A stretch of DNA of 64,000 bases from Calidifontibacillus oryziterrae. Its GTDB lineage: Bacteria > Bacillota > Bacilli > Bacillales > Bacillaceae_J. Below the pieces are notes generated by a model. The model was not told the origin of the DNA. It did not search any database and worked only from the letters and a program-made list of their open reading frames with translations. Numbering within the stretch: the stretch's first letter is position 1; every line of letters starts with the position of its first letter. Below, piece after piece: positions 24,378-32,622 of this stretch. The stretch lies in the NCBI RefSeq assembly GCF_000331575.1, contig NZ_KB223527.1:1-64000 (forward strand), read 5' to 3'. The position numbers were made by a program, and so were the translations under genes.

Positions 24378-24655
24378 TTAATTGTTTCTTTCAATTAGTT
24401 GTTGATCTTCGATGACATAGATACGATCTGCAACTCTATCAATAAACGTACGATCATGTGATACAAGGATAATCGTCCCTTCATATCCTTTAATAAATGT
24501 TTCTAAAGATTCAATAGCGGTGATATCCAAAAAATTGGTTGTTGTTGTTCATTCTCTAGCTGTTTTTGGTCGTTGTAATCGTTATAGTTTCCAGAATATA
24601 CTCGTACTTTTCCACTGCTTTTTGAATCTCTTCTTTTTTATTTTCTTCTTGCAAT
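24378..24655 (-). pseudogene. Decayed ABC-F ATPase (ribosome-protection type)
   Basis: The last ~52 codons read TNFLDITAIESLETFIKGYE, then GTIILVSHDRTFIDRVADRI and a short tail. This is the end of the second ABC domain of an ABC-F protein: the rest of Walker B/D-loop and the H-loop His. Upstream on the same strand, in other frames, come KEEIQKAVEKYEYI and GNYNDYNDQKQLENEQ, which fit the inter-domain linker. Several hundred residues including the signature and Walker A motifs are missing. Clearly inactive. Intact members protect ribosomes from antibiotics such as lincosamides, streptogramins or macrolides. Confidence 0.7.
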
Positions 24656-24703
24656 CAGAGATTTAGATTTTTTTCTATTCCTTTACATAATATACAATAG
24701 TAT

Positions 24704-24826
24704 ATGAACGAATGGTCAGGCGGGCTTTTAGCAACAATCTCTATATTTTCACCAGCATTTTTATTAATTTTTGGAACGTTACCTTTTTTGGATGCAAAAG
24801 CAAAGCTAATTTTATTGATAAATTAG
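24704..24826 (+). pseudogene. Fragment of a chromate transporter (ChrA)
   Basis: A 40-codon frame reads EWSGGLLATISIFSPAFLLI then FGTLPFLDAK, matching the conserved GG-LAT-IFLPSFLL-LPF stretch of one ChrA half. No other part of the ~190- or ~390-residue transporter is present. It ends inside an intact terminator. Probably a relic of a deleted gene. Confidence 0.5.
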
Positions 24827-24839
24827 CTTTGCTTTTTTT
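24797..24839. terminator. Strong intrinsic terminator
   Basis: AAAGCAAAGCTAATTT and AAATTAGCTTTGCTTT form a perfect 16-bp stem followed by a T run. It ends the ChrA fragment and, read in reverse, can also serve the lipoprotein gene at 24881. Confidence 0.85.
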
Positions 24840-24880
24840 CTGATTCGAACCGGAATGATCCGATCAATGATTTTAGAAAG

Positions 24881-25804
24881 TCAGTTTTCATCCATCCGGG
24901 AAAACCCCCAGCCGTTCCATTTCCACAGCGTAACGTCTGTTTTGGTTAGATCCGTATAGCTCCCCTCCATCGCAATTAATTCATTAGAGCCGTCTTCATT
25001 TACGTCAACAATTGCTACACAGTAATTTGGTTGATCAAGATTAGAAGATTGCCAGACTGGTTTCATAATGCCATGTTCAAGTTTAAAGATAAACAGGTGA
25101 TTTTTTACTTCGGTATTCTCCTCTTCTATCCAAAAAGGCTTGTTAGGACCGAAGCTCCCTTCTTTCCAGACGATCATGTTAAGCTCTATCGTGCCATCAT
25201 TGTTCGTATCTCCGGCAAAGAAGTAGTCAATCCACCAGTTGGCATCTGATTGCCAAATAATTTGAGAGCTTGTCTTTACGGATAGTTCCCCGTTTTGCAA
25301 TGCTAATTGTTCCTTTGTACCGTTTTGATCTAAATCAAAAATCTCAGTTTTTATTAGTCTATATTGGGGCAACGATTTTTGAAGCTGAAATCCTTTTGGG
25401 AGAAACATTCTTATTTCATCTTCACGAGCAGATTGTAACTTTTCATTTTTTTTAAAATCAGGATTTTGCCAATCCTCTACCAACTCGGTTTTTTCCTTTA
25501 TATTCAGACTCGTCTTCCATGATAATCCGATTTCACCGAAGGCTGACAAATAAGTAATTTCATCCCCTTCTGGCAGCTTCATCCGATCCTCGCGAAAAGT
25601 AGTAAAGTCATGATATTTGTAGTAACTCTGATCATTTTGAATAGAGGCGAGATCAGCATATGTGGTGTTACTCGGATCATCTTGAACAGATGCAAAACCC
25701 TGAACGGAACTGTTACTCTCATTTTTTATTTTACTAGAATTATCACAGCCATATAGCGAGCCTGCCAATAGTAAAAACCCTATCAGAAATGGTGTGTATC
25801 TCAT
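24881..25804 (-). CDS. Lipoprotein with VCBS/FG-GAP-like calcium motifs
   Basis: A 307-residue protein. A lipoprotein signal (MRYTPFLIGFLLLAGSLYGC, Cys at ~20) is followed by a linker and a beta-rich domain. The domain holds three Asp/Asn-rich loops, DLDQNGTKEQL, GDTNNDGTIELN and DVNEDGSNEL, which look like VCBS/EF-hand-type calcium-binding repeats. It would sit on the outer membrane face. The ATG at 25804 overlaps the TGA of the upstream DUF3160 gene (ATGA), so the two are coupled and probably work together. Confidence 0.75.
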   Translation of the reverse strand: MRYTPFLIGFLLLAGSLYGCDNSSKIKNESNSSVQGFASVQDDPSNTTYADLASIQNDQSYYKYHDFTTFREDRMKLPEGDEITYLSAFGEIGLSWKTSLNIKEKTELVEDWQNPDFKKNEKLQSAREDEIRMFLPKGFQLQKSLPQYRLIKTEIFDLDQNGTKEQLALQNGELSVKTSSQIIWQSDANWWIDYFFAGDTNNDGTIELNMIVWKEGSFGPNKPFWIEEENTEVKNHLFIFKLEHGIMKPVWQSSNLDQPNYCVAIVDVNEDGSNELIAMEGSYTDLTKTDVTLWKWNGWGFSRMDEN

Positions 25805-27978
25805 CGTGCAATATAGGGTGCAGTCCAATCAGCTAGAGCTGGCGCCTGTCCGGAATCAAGTATCTCATGCCATTGTTTATCTGTTAAGCGCTCAGGCAAC
25901 GGTCTTGTAAATTCATAGTGTGAATAAACTCCGCCCTTTGTGATACGCAGGATACCATCAACAGGAACAACCGCATAAATTTCAAAAATATGTCCTGTCG
26001 CTTCCTGTAATACTTCTCCATTAGGATTTGTCGCAACATCCGTCACTAAGGCTGCAGGATTTTCACCTATCGCTGAAGGATGATCTACCCCAATGTCTCT
26101 CAATGCCTCTAACCAAAAATGCTCAAGCTGTCCCCCGTAAGAACGAATCAAATCATATTCCTCTTCCGTAAGTAGCTGATTAGAAAGCTCTTTTTCGGAA
26201 ATCGTTTTTAAAGAAAGTGCAAGTTGTTCTAACCGATTTAGACTTTCAAGGTCCCTTTCATTTAAAAGATTTCTAGACGTTAGGCCATCTCGTGTCATTG
26301 CGATTAATGCCGCTAGACGAGCATAAAGTTTTGGATTCGGTTCTACATAACCACGATCATCCACATTATCCATGCCACCACCCATTTCCGCATACACTTG
26401 CTTCGCATATAGGATCGTATCGTGTTTAAGCTCTGTCCAACTTGATACAAATGTATTTAATTCTTTTCGCATCCAAGCTTTGTTATTCATAAACGACGGA
26501 TAACCTTCCCCTTTTTCATCAAGGAGAGCGTCTAGAGTAAAAAGCCAACCCCAGTAAAGATTCTGTGTCCAAATGTCTTGATTTTGACGATTGATATAGT
26601 TTTGCAGTTTACTCATATTCGTTGAGTAATTCGCATACTCTGTTTCACCTGAACTTTCCAAGATGGAATATGCTTCACTAGACCCCATTGCAGCAGGAAT
26701 ATCAAGTGCTTTTGGAAGCATTCGCCTTTGTCCCTCATTATTTTCTTTTACGTCACGATAAATCAACCGTTGAAAAATAGCAGCATCTAGGGTGAATCGT
26801 TGACCCATAAAGCGAAATCCAGTAATTATTTTTTCGCGGTCAGGTTGAATATCCTCGTCAAAAATCGGAATAGAGTTTATTACCGGCGGTTCAAACTCCG
26901 CAGCCATTTCCATTAATGAGTGCCACTTCTGATCATCTGAGATCAATTTCTCAAGTACAATTGTTCCACCATAAATTATCTCTAAAATTTCCTTATATTG
27001 TTGAAATGACAAATCGTCTGCTTTCCCTACAAAAAAAGTGGTAGGATGGTAAATTTGATCCCACTTTTGCGCGTTATCTCCTTTACCGAGAGCCAACGTC
27101 ATCAATACAGCCGATTTTGTTTCATCTTCACTTTGGAGTCTAAAAGTCATTCTTCCATACCACATCATTGCTTTAAAATACGACTGTAAAAGTTCGTCGT
27201 TATCATAATGGCCTCGTGGAATGTACTGGGAGTAATCCTCTTGTAGCAACTCTGTTCCTCTAAAATTCTGCCCCATATTCATTAAAGGCGATTCTTGAAT
27301 CCCTGATCTACTCGAAATTAGTTGTAATTCTTCTTTAACTTCTGTTTGTATCAGTTCTGGAACTTGAATTTCTAAATTTAATAACTTTCCTGCTACAGTG
27401 AAAAAACCAAGATTCCGTTTAGCGGCATTCTCCCAGGAGGTTCCTTTAACAGCGTTATATTGCTCTAGCGACTCTGAAAGCATGTCTGTTGTGAGATCTT
27501 TTAATAAAGGTGCCAATTTTTCCTTTTCTAGCTCACGGAGTAAGTGATTAAAGAACAAATGATAGTTGTGAAGCATCGAGTCCGTTGTAATAAAGCTAGG
27601 TATTGGTTCATATCGATTCATTTCATAAAGCATAAAAAATTCTCTGTATTGACTAGGGACGATGACAAAACCATTCTCGATTAACTTACGTTCCGCATCG
27701 TCAGAAAACTGAAACTGTTCCTTATTCGTTACGTTACTGAGCCCCTCTGCTACCTTATACGGACTAAGGGACGCTGCAAACTCAACTGGTACATCTTCAT
27801 ATTTAGCAAAATTTGTGTTCAGTAAATTTGGCAATGAAATCGGTACTTTAGGTTCGTTATTTACAGGAAACTCTGCTCCCTGTTCCGATTGCACTTCATC
27901 CAAGCTACATCCAGTTGCAGAACTTATTATGAAAAATAAGCTAATCATACCCACAACTATTTTTTTCATCAATGGCAT
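25801..27978 (-). CDS. DUF3160 family lipoprotein
   Basis: A 725-residue exported lipoprotein (basic MPLMKKIVVG, lipobox SSATGC). The large mature region matches DUF3160: NGFVIVPSQYREFFMLYE, PSFITTDSMLHNYHLFF, YLNRQNQ-like helices, 'DNVDDRGYVEPNPKLYARLA' and the C-terminal GGVYSHYEFTRPLPERLTD. The function of DUF3160 is not known; members are extracellular and usually 600-900 residues. The ATG at 27978 has AGGGGG about eight bases upstream. Operon with the calcium-motif lipoprotein downstream. Confidence 0.8.
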   Translation of the reverse strand: MPLMKKIVVGMISLFFIISSATGCSLDEVQSEQGAEFPVNNEPKVPISLPNLLNTNFAKYEDVPVEFAASLSPYKVAEGLSNVTNKEQFQFSDDAERKLIENGFVIVPSQYREFFMLYEMNRYEPIPSFITTDSMLHNYHLFFNHLLRELEKEKLAPLLKDLTTDMLSESLEQYNAVKGTSWENAAKRNLGFFTVAGKLLNLEIQVPELIQTEVKEELQLISSRSGIQESPLMNMGQNFRGTELLQEDYSQYIPRGHYDNDELLQSYFKAMMWYGRMTFRLQSEDETKSAVLMTLALGKGDNAQKWDQIYHPTTFFVGKADDLSFQQYKEILEIIYGGTIVLEKLISDDQKWHSLMEMAAEFEPPVINSIPIFDEDIQPDREKIITGFRFMGQRFTLDAAIFQRLIYRDVKENNEGQRRMLPKALDIPAAMGSSEAYSILESSGETEYANYSTNMSKLQNYINRQNQDIWTQNLYWGWLFTLDALLDEKGEGYPSFMNNKAWMRKELNTFVSSWTELKHDTILYAKQVYAEMGGGMDNVDDRGYVEPNPKLYARLAALIAMTRDGLTSRNLLNERDLESLNRLEQLALSLKTISEKELSNQLLTEEEYDLIRSYGGQLEHFWLEALRDIGVDHPSAIGENPAALVTDVATNPNGEVLQEATGHIFEIYAVVPVDGILRITKGGVYSHYEFTRPLPERLTDKQWHEILDSGQAPALADWTAPYIAR

Positions 27979-28023
27979 TCCTATTGCCCCCTTCATTCAT
28001 CAATATGAAAGTTTTTAAACCTC

Positions 28024-28125
28024 TTGCGCAACTAGAATCATGAGTATCTTTAGGGAATAAAAATTATGAGTATATTGCGCGACTAAAATCATGTATATCT
28101 TTCGTGAATAAAATCATGAAGAATG
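28024..28125. repeat. Imperfect 51-bp direct duplication upstream of the DUF3160 gene
   Basis: TTGCGC(A/G)ACTA(G/A)AATCATG(A/T)(G/A)TATCTTT recurs after 51 bases (28024 and 28075), each copy continuing with GAATAAAA and an ATCATGA/ATTATGA box. It could be a duplicated regulatory segment. No gene is seen between 27979 and 28405. Confidence 0.55.
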
Positions 28126-28279
28126 ATCGCGTTTGTGTAGTAAAATTTGAAACATATAGTATTAAAAGTCGAAATGGTAGGAATTATTACTACACTTATA
28201 GGTTACCATTATTTGGACATGTTAACATCTACAAAATTGTGAATGAAGTTTAAGGAGCTGTTCAAAGTTCAATACAAAA

Positions 28280-28324
28280 TAAAAAGGAACGATAAAATCG
28301 TTATAGTAAACGATCCAATCGTTC
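28280..28324 (-). terminator. Terminator of yogA
   Basis: On the minus strand GAACGAT...ATCGTTC closes a longer structured loop and is followed by CTTTTTATTTT. It lies about 80 bases after the yogA stop. Confidence 0.6.
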
Positions 28325-28405
28325 GTGTTCAAATCTCTACAAAAACAGTTTCTTTACTTAATTTGGCGATAATATATGCTTTATTTACTGTGCGATCTGC
28401 AGTTA

Positions 28406-29398
28406 TTACATTATACTAAAGCCGATTTTTCCTAACTGAGAAGCAGTCTCGATCCGCTCGAACGCCTTGTCAAATTGGTCAAGTGGATATATTTGATCCA
28501 CAACTGGCTTGATTTTATGAACTTTAATAAATTCGAGCATCTCTTTATATTCTTCAGCGCTTCCCATTGTTGATCCGAGAAGATTTAATTGTCCATAGAA
28601 AAAGGTACGGAGATTGAGTTGAACTTCATCCCCAGCTGATGCGCCAAACGTAACAATGGTTCCACCCGGTCGAAGTTGATCTAGTGATTTGTTGAAAGTT
28701 GCTGCTCCAACACATTCAATGACAAGATCCATTTTTTCTCTTCCAAGTGCCTTACTCCAATCTTCATTACTATTAATTGCCTTATCAGCACCAAGCTCGA
28801 GAGCCATCTGACACTTTTCTGGTGAGCGTGATGTAACATAGACGGTTGCACCTACCGCTTTTGCAAATTGTAGTAAAAATGTAGCGACACCACTACCTAT
28901 TCCTGGGATAAGAACTTTCATTTCTGATTGAATTCGTCCCCTTGTAAATAGTGCCCGATACGCTGTGAGAGCAGCTAGAGATAATACACCAGCTTCCTCC
29001 CAAGTTAAATACTCAGGTTTCGGTACTACATTTTCAGAAGGTATAACAACGTATTCCGCAAACGTTCCATGAAATGGATGGCCAAGAATTTCAAACCCTT
29101 GTGGGGGTGCATCTGTTTTTTCCTTCCACCCAATCCCAGGATTTATTAGGACCTCATCACCGACGTTTACATTTGCAACTCCTTTTCCAACAGCTTCAAT
29201 GATCCCAGCTCCATCTGAGCCAATTATTAAAGGTGGATCGGACGGTTGATGGCGATTAAGGACAAAAAGGTCACGGTGATTCAGTCCTGCTATTTTTAAT
29301 TTCACCTTAACCTCACCTGCCTGGGGTTGAACTTCCTCAAAATCACGATAAGAAAGTCCGGCAACCCCCAATTTCCCCTCATGAATAATTGCTTTCAC
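28406..29398 (-). CDS. yogA: Zinc-type alcohol dehydrogenase-like protein (quinone oxidoreductase superfamily), YogA
   Basis: A 330-residue medium-chain dehydrogenase/reductase. The N-terminal GroES-like domain has AGLNHRDLFVLNRH and GSDGAGIIEAVGKGV, and the nucleotide-binding domain has IPGIGSGVATFLLQFAKAVG. The overall sequence closely follows what I recall of Bacillus subtilis YogA (FILGHPFHGTFAEY, VIECVGAATFNKSL, GSTMGSAEEYKEML). It is an NAD(P)H-dependent oxidoreductase of unknown substrate. The catalytic zinc ligands of classical alcohol dehydrogenases are not all present. The GTG at 29398 has TTGGAGTG upstream and is preferred to the one at 29407. Confidence 0.8.
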   Translation of the reverse strand: MKAIIHEGKLGVAGLSYRDFEEVQPQAGEVKVKLKIAGLNHRDLFVLNRHQPSDPPLIIGSDGAGIIEAVGKGVANVNVGDEVLINPGIGWKEKTDAPPQGFEILGHPFHGTFAEYVVIPSENVVPKPEYLTWEEAGVLSLAALTAYRALFTRGRIQSEMKVLIPGIGSGVATFLLQFAKAVGATVYVTSRSPEKCQMALELGADKAINSNEDWSKALGREKMDLVIECVGAATFNKSLDQLRPGGTIVTFGASAGDEVQLNLRTFFYGQLNLLGSTMGSAEEYKEMLEFIKVHKIKPVVDQIYPLDQFDKAFERIETASQLGKIGFSIM

Positions 29399-29551
29399 AT
29401 AAATCACTCCAAATATTTTAATTTTTATAAAGGTGTATTAAAGTCGTTGTTAAATTTACTCAAATACTAGACTATTTCATATTACTGGACCTCTTATGAT
29501 CAAAGTCACGGGTGTTCTAGGCTAGGTCATAAATTTCACTATTTTCACTTT

Positions 29552-29704
29552 TTATTGTTTTTTATTATTAGGAACATTGTCCTCTTTACTAATATTCTGA
29601 TCATCTCTATTAATTACTATGCTACCGCATTTTGTACATACTTTGGAAGAATTACTTAGGAGTCTCTTGCATTTTATACATCTTTTCATTTTAATTTTTT
29701 TCAT
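29552..29704 (-). CDS. 50-residue zinc-ribbon mini-protein
   Basis: ATG at 29704 follows GGGAGGAG by about six bases and opens a 50-residue basic protein. CIKC (10-13) and CTKC (23-26) form two CxxC pairs separated by nine residues, a rubredoxin-like zinc ribbon. The acidic/Asn-rich C-terminus is probably disordered. Such mini zinc ribbons bind nucleic acid or protein. It lies between yogA and the MarR gene, divergent from the latter. Confidence 0.65.
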   Translation of the reverse strand: MKKIKMKRCIKCKRLLSNSSKVCTKCGSIVINRDDQNISKEDNVPNNKKQ

Positions 29705-29892
29705 GAGAATCTCCTCCCATTCCATTTTTCGTGTTTTTTTCTATTGTTCAAGCTATATTTCTTAAACTATACTGCATTCCTTTACAAAATATTCTAGGAT
29801 ATTATAGTTTGTTTTCGCTATTTTTTTCAGTAATCCTTTAATTAATCAACCGTTTACTTGTTTTATAAGTTTGAAATTTTTATATTTTTAAT

Positions 29893-29931
29893 GTCAACCT
29901 AGTTGACGTTAATGGCTGTTTTTTGTATAGT
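29893..29931 (+). promoter_or_regulatory. MarR operator overlapping its own promoter
   Basis: GTCAACCTAGTTGAC (29893-29907) is a 15-bp perfect inverted repeat with a 5-base centre. Its right arm is the start of the -35 box TTGACG (29903-29908), and TATAGT (29926-29931) follows at 17 bp. The gene starts 33 bases on. The same operator occurs before the CarD-like gene (31214-31275). Confidence 0.75.
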
Positions 29932-29963
29932 AATTGGCGATAATAATGATTGGAGTGAATTGA

Positions 29964-30401
29964 TTGAAACCTCAATTCGAAAATCTAGATTTAATTGATT
30001 TATTAGGTGAACGTCACCTATTGCTTCGTGAAATAACTGAAAAAATGTGGAATGGCAACAGTGATATATATATTTCGAATTCTGAATGGTTTATTATGGC
30101 AAGAATATATAAAAAACAACCAACGATTTCGTATATTTCTAAAAATGTAGATATCTCCCGACAAGCTACGCACAAGTTTATTAAAAATTTACATTCTAAA
30201 GGGCTAGTAGAAGTCATGAATGTAGAAAATAACAATAAGGAAAAATGCATAAGATTAACATCATTAGGTGAGCAATGTTTTGAGAAAAACGCAGCTCTTA
30301 AAGCTTCTCTCGAGAAAAAAATTATAGAAAAAATTGGTGATCAACAAATTGCCTTCCTCAAAGAAATTTTAAAATCAGATTGGGGGGTGTTGAATGACTA
30401 A
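29964..30401 (+). CDS. MarR-family transcriptional regulator
   Basis: A 145-residue winged-helix protein: TISYISKNVDISRQATHKFI is the HTH with recognition helix, followed by LHSKGLVEVMNVENNNKEKC as the wing and a C-terminal dimerisation helix. It would bind as a dimer to the 15-bp inverted repeat in its own promoter and in that of the CarD-like gene downstream, releasing DNA on ligand or oxidant binding. Start TTG at 29964 with GGAGTG six bases upstream. The inducer is unknown; a single Cys near 94 and another near 112 leave redox sensing possible. Confidence 0.8.
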   Translation: MKPQFENLDLIDLLGERHLLLREITEKMWNGNSDIYISNSEWFIMARIYKKQPTISYISKNVDISRQATHKFIKNLHSKGLVEVMNVENNNKEKCIRLTSLGEQCFEKNAALKASLEKKIIEKIGDQQIAFLKEILKSDWGVLND

Positions 30402-30507
30402 TTTTTTATCTTTAATGTAAAATTTTCGTTAAGGGGCATCCCCTGCTTGAAAATCTTACTTTATCTTATAATATTCAGTCTTGATCATATCTCTTTAGCG
30501 TTACACT

Positions 30508-31106
30508 TGTCCGAACTACGCTTCGGTTCGGACAGAAATGATTGCTTTTTCTCAAATGGTGTCCGAACTAGGCTTCGGTTCGGACAGAAATGATCGCTTT
30601 TTCTCAAATGGTGTCCGAACTAGGCTTAAGTTCGGACAGAAATGACCGCTTTACTTCAAATGGTGTCCGAACTAGGCTTAAGTTCGGACAGAAATGACCG
30701 CTTTACTTCAAATGGTGTCCGAACTAGGCTTAAGTTCGGACAGAAATGACCGCTTTTCTTCAAATGGTGTCCGAACTACGCTTCGGTTCGGACAGAAATG
30801 ATTGCTTTTTCTCAAATGGTGTCCGAACTACGCTTCGGTTCGGACAGAAATGACCGCTTTTCTTCAAATGGTGTCCGAACTAGGCTTAAGTTCGGACAGA
30901 AATGACCGCTTTTCTTCAAATGGTGTCCGAACTAGGCTTCGGTTCGGACAGAAATGATCGCTTTTTCTCAAATGGTGTCCGAACTAGGCTTAAGTTCGGA
31001 CAGAAATGATCGCTTTTTCTCAAATGGTGTCCGAACTAGGCTTAAGTTCGGACAGAAATGACCGCTTTTTCTCAAATGGTGTCCGAACTACGTTTACCTT
31101 CGGACA
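30508..31106. repeat. Tandem array of eleven 52-bp hairpin units plus a partial twelfth
   Basis: From 30508 the sequence repeats with an exact 52-bp period. Each unit starts with an inverted repeat (TGTCCGAAC, 9-base loop, GTTCGGACA) followed by a ~25-bp tail (GAAATGATCGCTTTTTCTCA...). Stem arms are invariant apart from loop-side alternatives CTTCGG or CTTAAG, and the tails occur in about five variants (GATTG, GATCG, GACCG; TTTTTCTC, TTTACTTC, TTTTCTTC). The combinations of head and tail variants are reshuffled between units, as expected from unequal crossing-over. The last unit (31080-31106) is degenerate. The period is not a multiple of three, so it is not coding. Confidence 0.9.
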
Positions 31107-31213
31107 GAATTAACCCATTCCCCCTACCTCTTTCAAATAATGAACATCTAGAATTACATTTAAAAACCCAACTCCTACATAAGCTATATTATTAAAGCTT
31201 TCTTACAATTAAT

Positions 31214-31275
31214 GTAAACTAAGTTGACAAAAACTGCGTAAAAGTCTTAAAATAGAGATAGTCAACCTGATTGAC
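31214..31275 (+). promoter_or_regulatory. CarD-gene promoter flanked by two MarR operators
   Basis: TTGACA (31224-31229) and TAAAAT (31248-31253) form a promoter with an 18-bp spacer. GTAAACTAAGTTGAC (31214-31228) overlaps the -35 box and GTCAACCTGATTGAC (31261-31275) lies just past the -10. They match the MarR promoter operator at 12 and 13 of 15 positions. Their centres are 47 bp apart. Confidence 0.75.
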
Positions 31276-31300
31276 AATAAGAAGAACAGGAGTAACGATA

Positions 31301-31810
31301 ATGTTTAGTGTAGGAGATTTAGTCATCTATGCAACACATGGAATATGCAGGATAGATGATATTTGTAAGAAAACATACGCTGGGATGACAAAAACATATT
31401 ACGTTATGCATCCAATAGATAATGACCGATTAATTATTAATAATCCAACTGATAATGAAAATGTAGTGATGATGGGCATGATGAATGAGGATGAAGCAAA
31501 GGAAATCATCAAAACATTTAATGAACCCGGTGTACAATGGGTTGAAAAGAATCATGATCGTGCGAGAATGTATAACGATATTATAAATTCTGGGAATCGT
31601 AAAGATATTGCAAAAGTTGCTAATACGCTAATACGCAAAAAACACATGGCAGAAAGCATTAATAAGAAATTTGGGGATGCAGATCAAAAACTACTAACTT
31701 TCATTCAAAATATTTTGTACAAAGAATTAGCCTATTCATTAAAAACTACATTTGAAGCAATCGAACAAAAAGTTGAGAGCTTAGTAATGCAAAATATTAT
31801 TGAACATTGA
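31301..31810 (+). CDS. CarD-like transcription regulator (RNA polymerase-interacting)
   Basis: A 169-residue protein. The N-terminus MFSVGDLVIYATHGICRIDD followed by KTYYVMHPIDNDRLIINNPT is the CarD/TRCF RNA-polymerase-binding Tudor-like domain, and the C-terminal half is helical and binds DNA in the family. CarD proteins bind the polymerase beta subunit and stabilise open complexes; the Bacillus homologue is YdeB. The ATG at 31301 has AGGAGT seven bases upstream. It is under two predicted MarR operators. Confidence 0.8.
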   Translation: MFSVGDLVIYATHGICRIDDICKKTYAGMTKTYYVMHPIDNDRLIINNPTDNENVVMMGMMNEDEAKEIIKTFNEPGVQWVEKNHDRARMYNDIINSGNRKDIAKVANTLIRKKHMAESINKKFGDADQKLLTFIQNILYKELAYSLKTTFEAIEQKVESLVMQNIIEH

Positions 31811-31938
31811 ACAACCTAACGCGATAACTAGTTTTTAAATTTCAATAAGCCATTAAACGATCCAATCTACAATCTGATCTTATAATAGAACCAAGTTGAA
31901 ATTGTAATAATTGTTTCATTAGAAATGGAGAATGCTTC

Positions 31939-32340
31939 ATGTATGAAAAACTTTATCTTATCCACAATCCGTTAACTAGCGTCAAAGATTGGGTTTCTGA
32001 AAGAGACTTTAAAATTGGCTCTCAAAAGCTGCGACATGTTTTTGGGGTTCTTTATCTAGATGATGTAAGAATTATGTTACAGTATAACATCCCTTTCAAG
32101 GAAGCAATTATACAAGAATACAACTTAAATAATAATGTAAAACTTACGATCGGACATGTATGCCGACAAATAAAAAAAGATGAACTAATGGAATTAATAA
32201 ATAAGGAAATTAACAACGATGGTCAAAGTATATCTACTTCCGAACAACCATATCCATATTGTATTGAATTGAAGGACGGTTGCTACATTTGGAATGAGGA
32301 AAATTGTTGTTATGAGGAAGTAACTTCACCTTCGAAGTAA
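31939..32340 (+). CDS. Hypothetical cytoplasmic protein
   Basis: A 133-residue protein, no signal peptide or membrane segment, with an acidic Cys-containing tail (CIELKDGCYIWNEENCCYEE). No family recognised. GGAGAATG upstream of the ATG at 31939 and an intrinsic terminator behind it support a real gene. It follows the CarD-like gene by 128 bases on the same strand but has its own likely transcript end. Confidence 0.55.
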   Translation: MYEKLYLIHNPLTSVKDWVSERDFKIGSQKLRHVFGVLYLDDVRIMLQYNIPFKEAIIQEYNLNNNVKLTIGHVCRQIKKDELMELINKEINNDGQSISTSEQPYPYCIELKDGCYIWNEENCCYEEVTSPSK

Positions 32341-32423
32341 AAGAACAAACGGCAAATGAATTGAATTAGTATATTCATCGCGATTTTATTTCATGGACAT
32401 AAATTTTATAATTTACTAACATT

Positions 32424-32456
32424 AAAAAGCTAACCGTATATTTCGGTTAGCTTTTT
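32424..32456 (+). terminator. Intrinsic terminator of the hypothetical gene
   Basis: AAAAAGCTAACCG and CGGTTAGCTTTTT form a 13-bp perfect stem with a six-base loop and a T run. Its 3' arm is the seed of the repeat array that follows. Confidence 0.85.
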
Positions 32457-32605
32457 AACTTAATAGGATATTTCGGTTAGCTTTTCAACATAATGGGATA
32501 TTTCGGTTAGCTTTTCAACATAATGGGATATTTCGGTTAGCTTTTCAACATAATGGGATATTTCGGTTAGTTTACAAAACTTAACCGGATATATGGGTAA
32601 GCTTT
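32443..32605. repeat. Tandem 30-bp repeat derived from a terminator's 3' arm
   Basis: CGGTTAGCTTTT recurs at exact 30-bp intervals (32444, 32474, 32504, 32534, 32564), each within the unit TTTCGGTTAGCTTTTCAACATAATGGGATA or a close variant; a sixth, degenerate unit ends near 32605. The first copy is the 3' half of the terminator at 32424-32456, so the terminator's right arm has been amplified without its left arm. Confidence 0.85.
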
Positions 32606-32622
32606 AAAACTTACAATTGATT

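Noticed and set aside
30508..31106. CRISPR array
   Set aside because: The units are tandem and the parts between hairpins are nearly identical rather than unique spacers; no cas genes are present.
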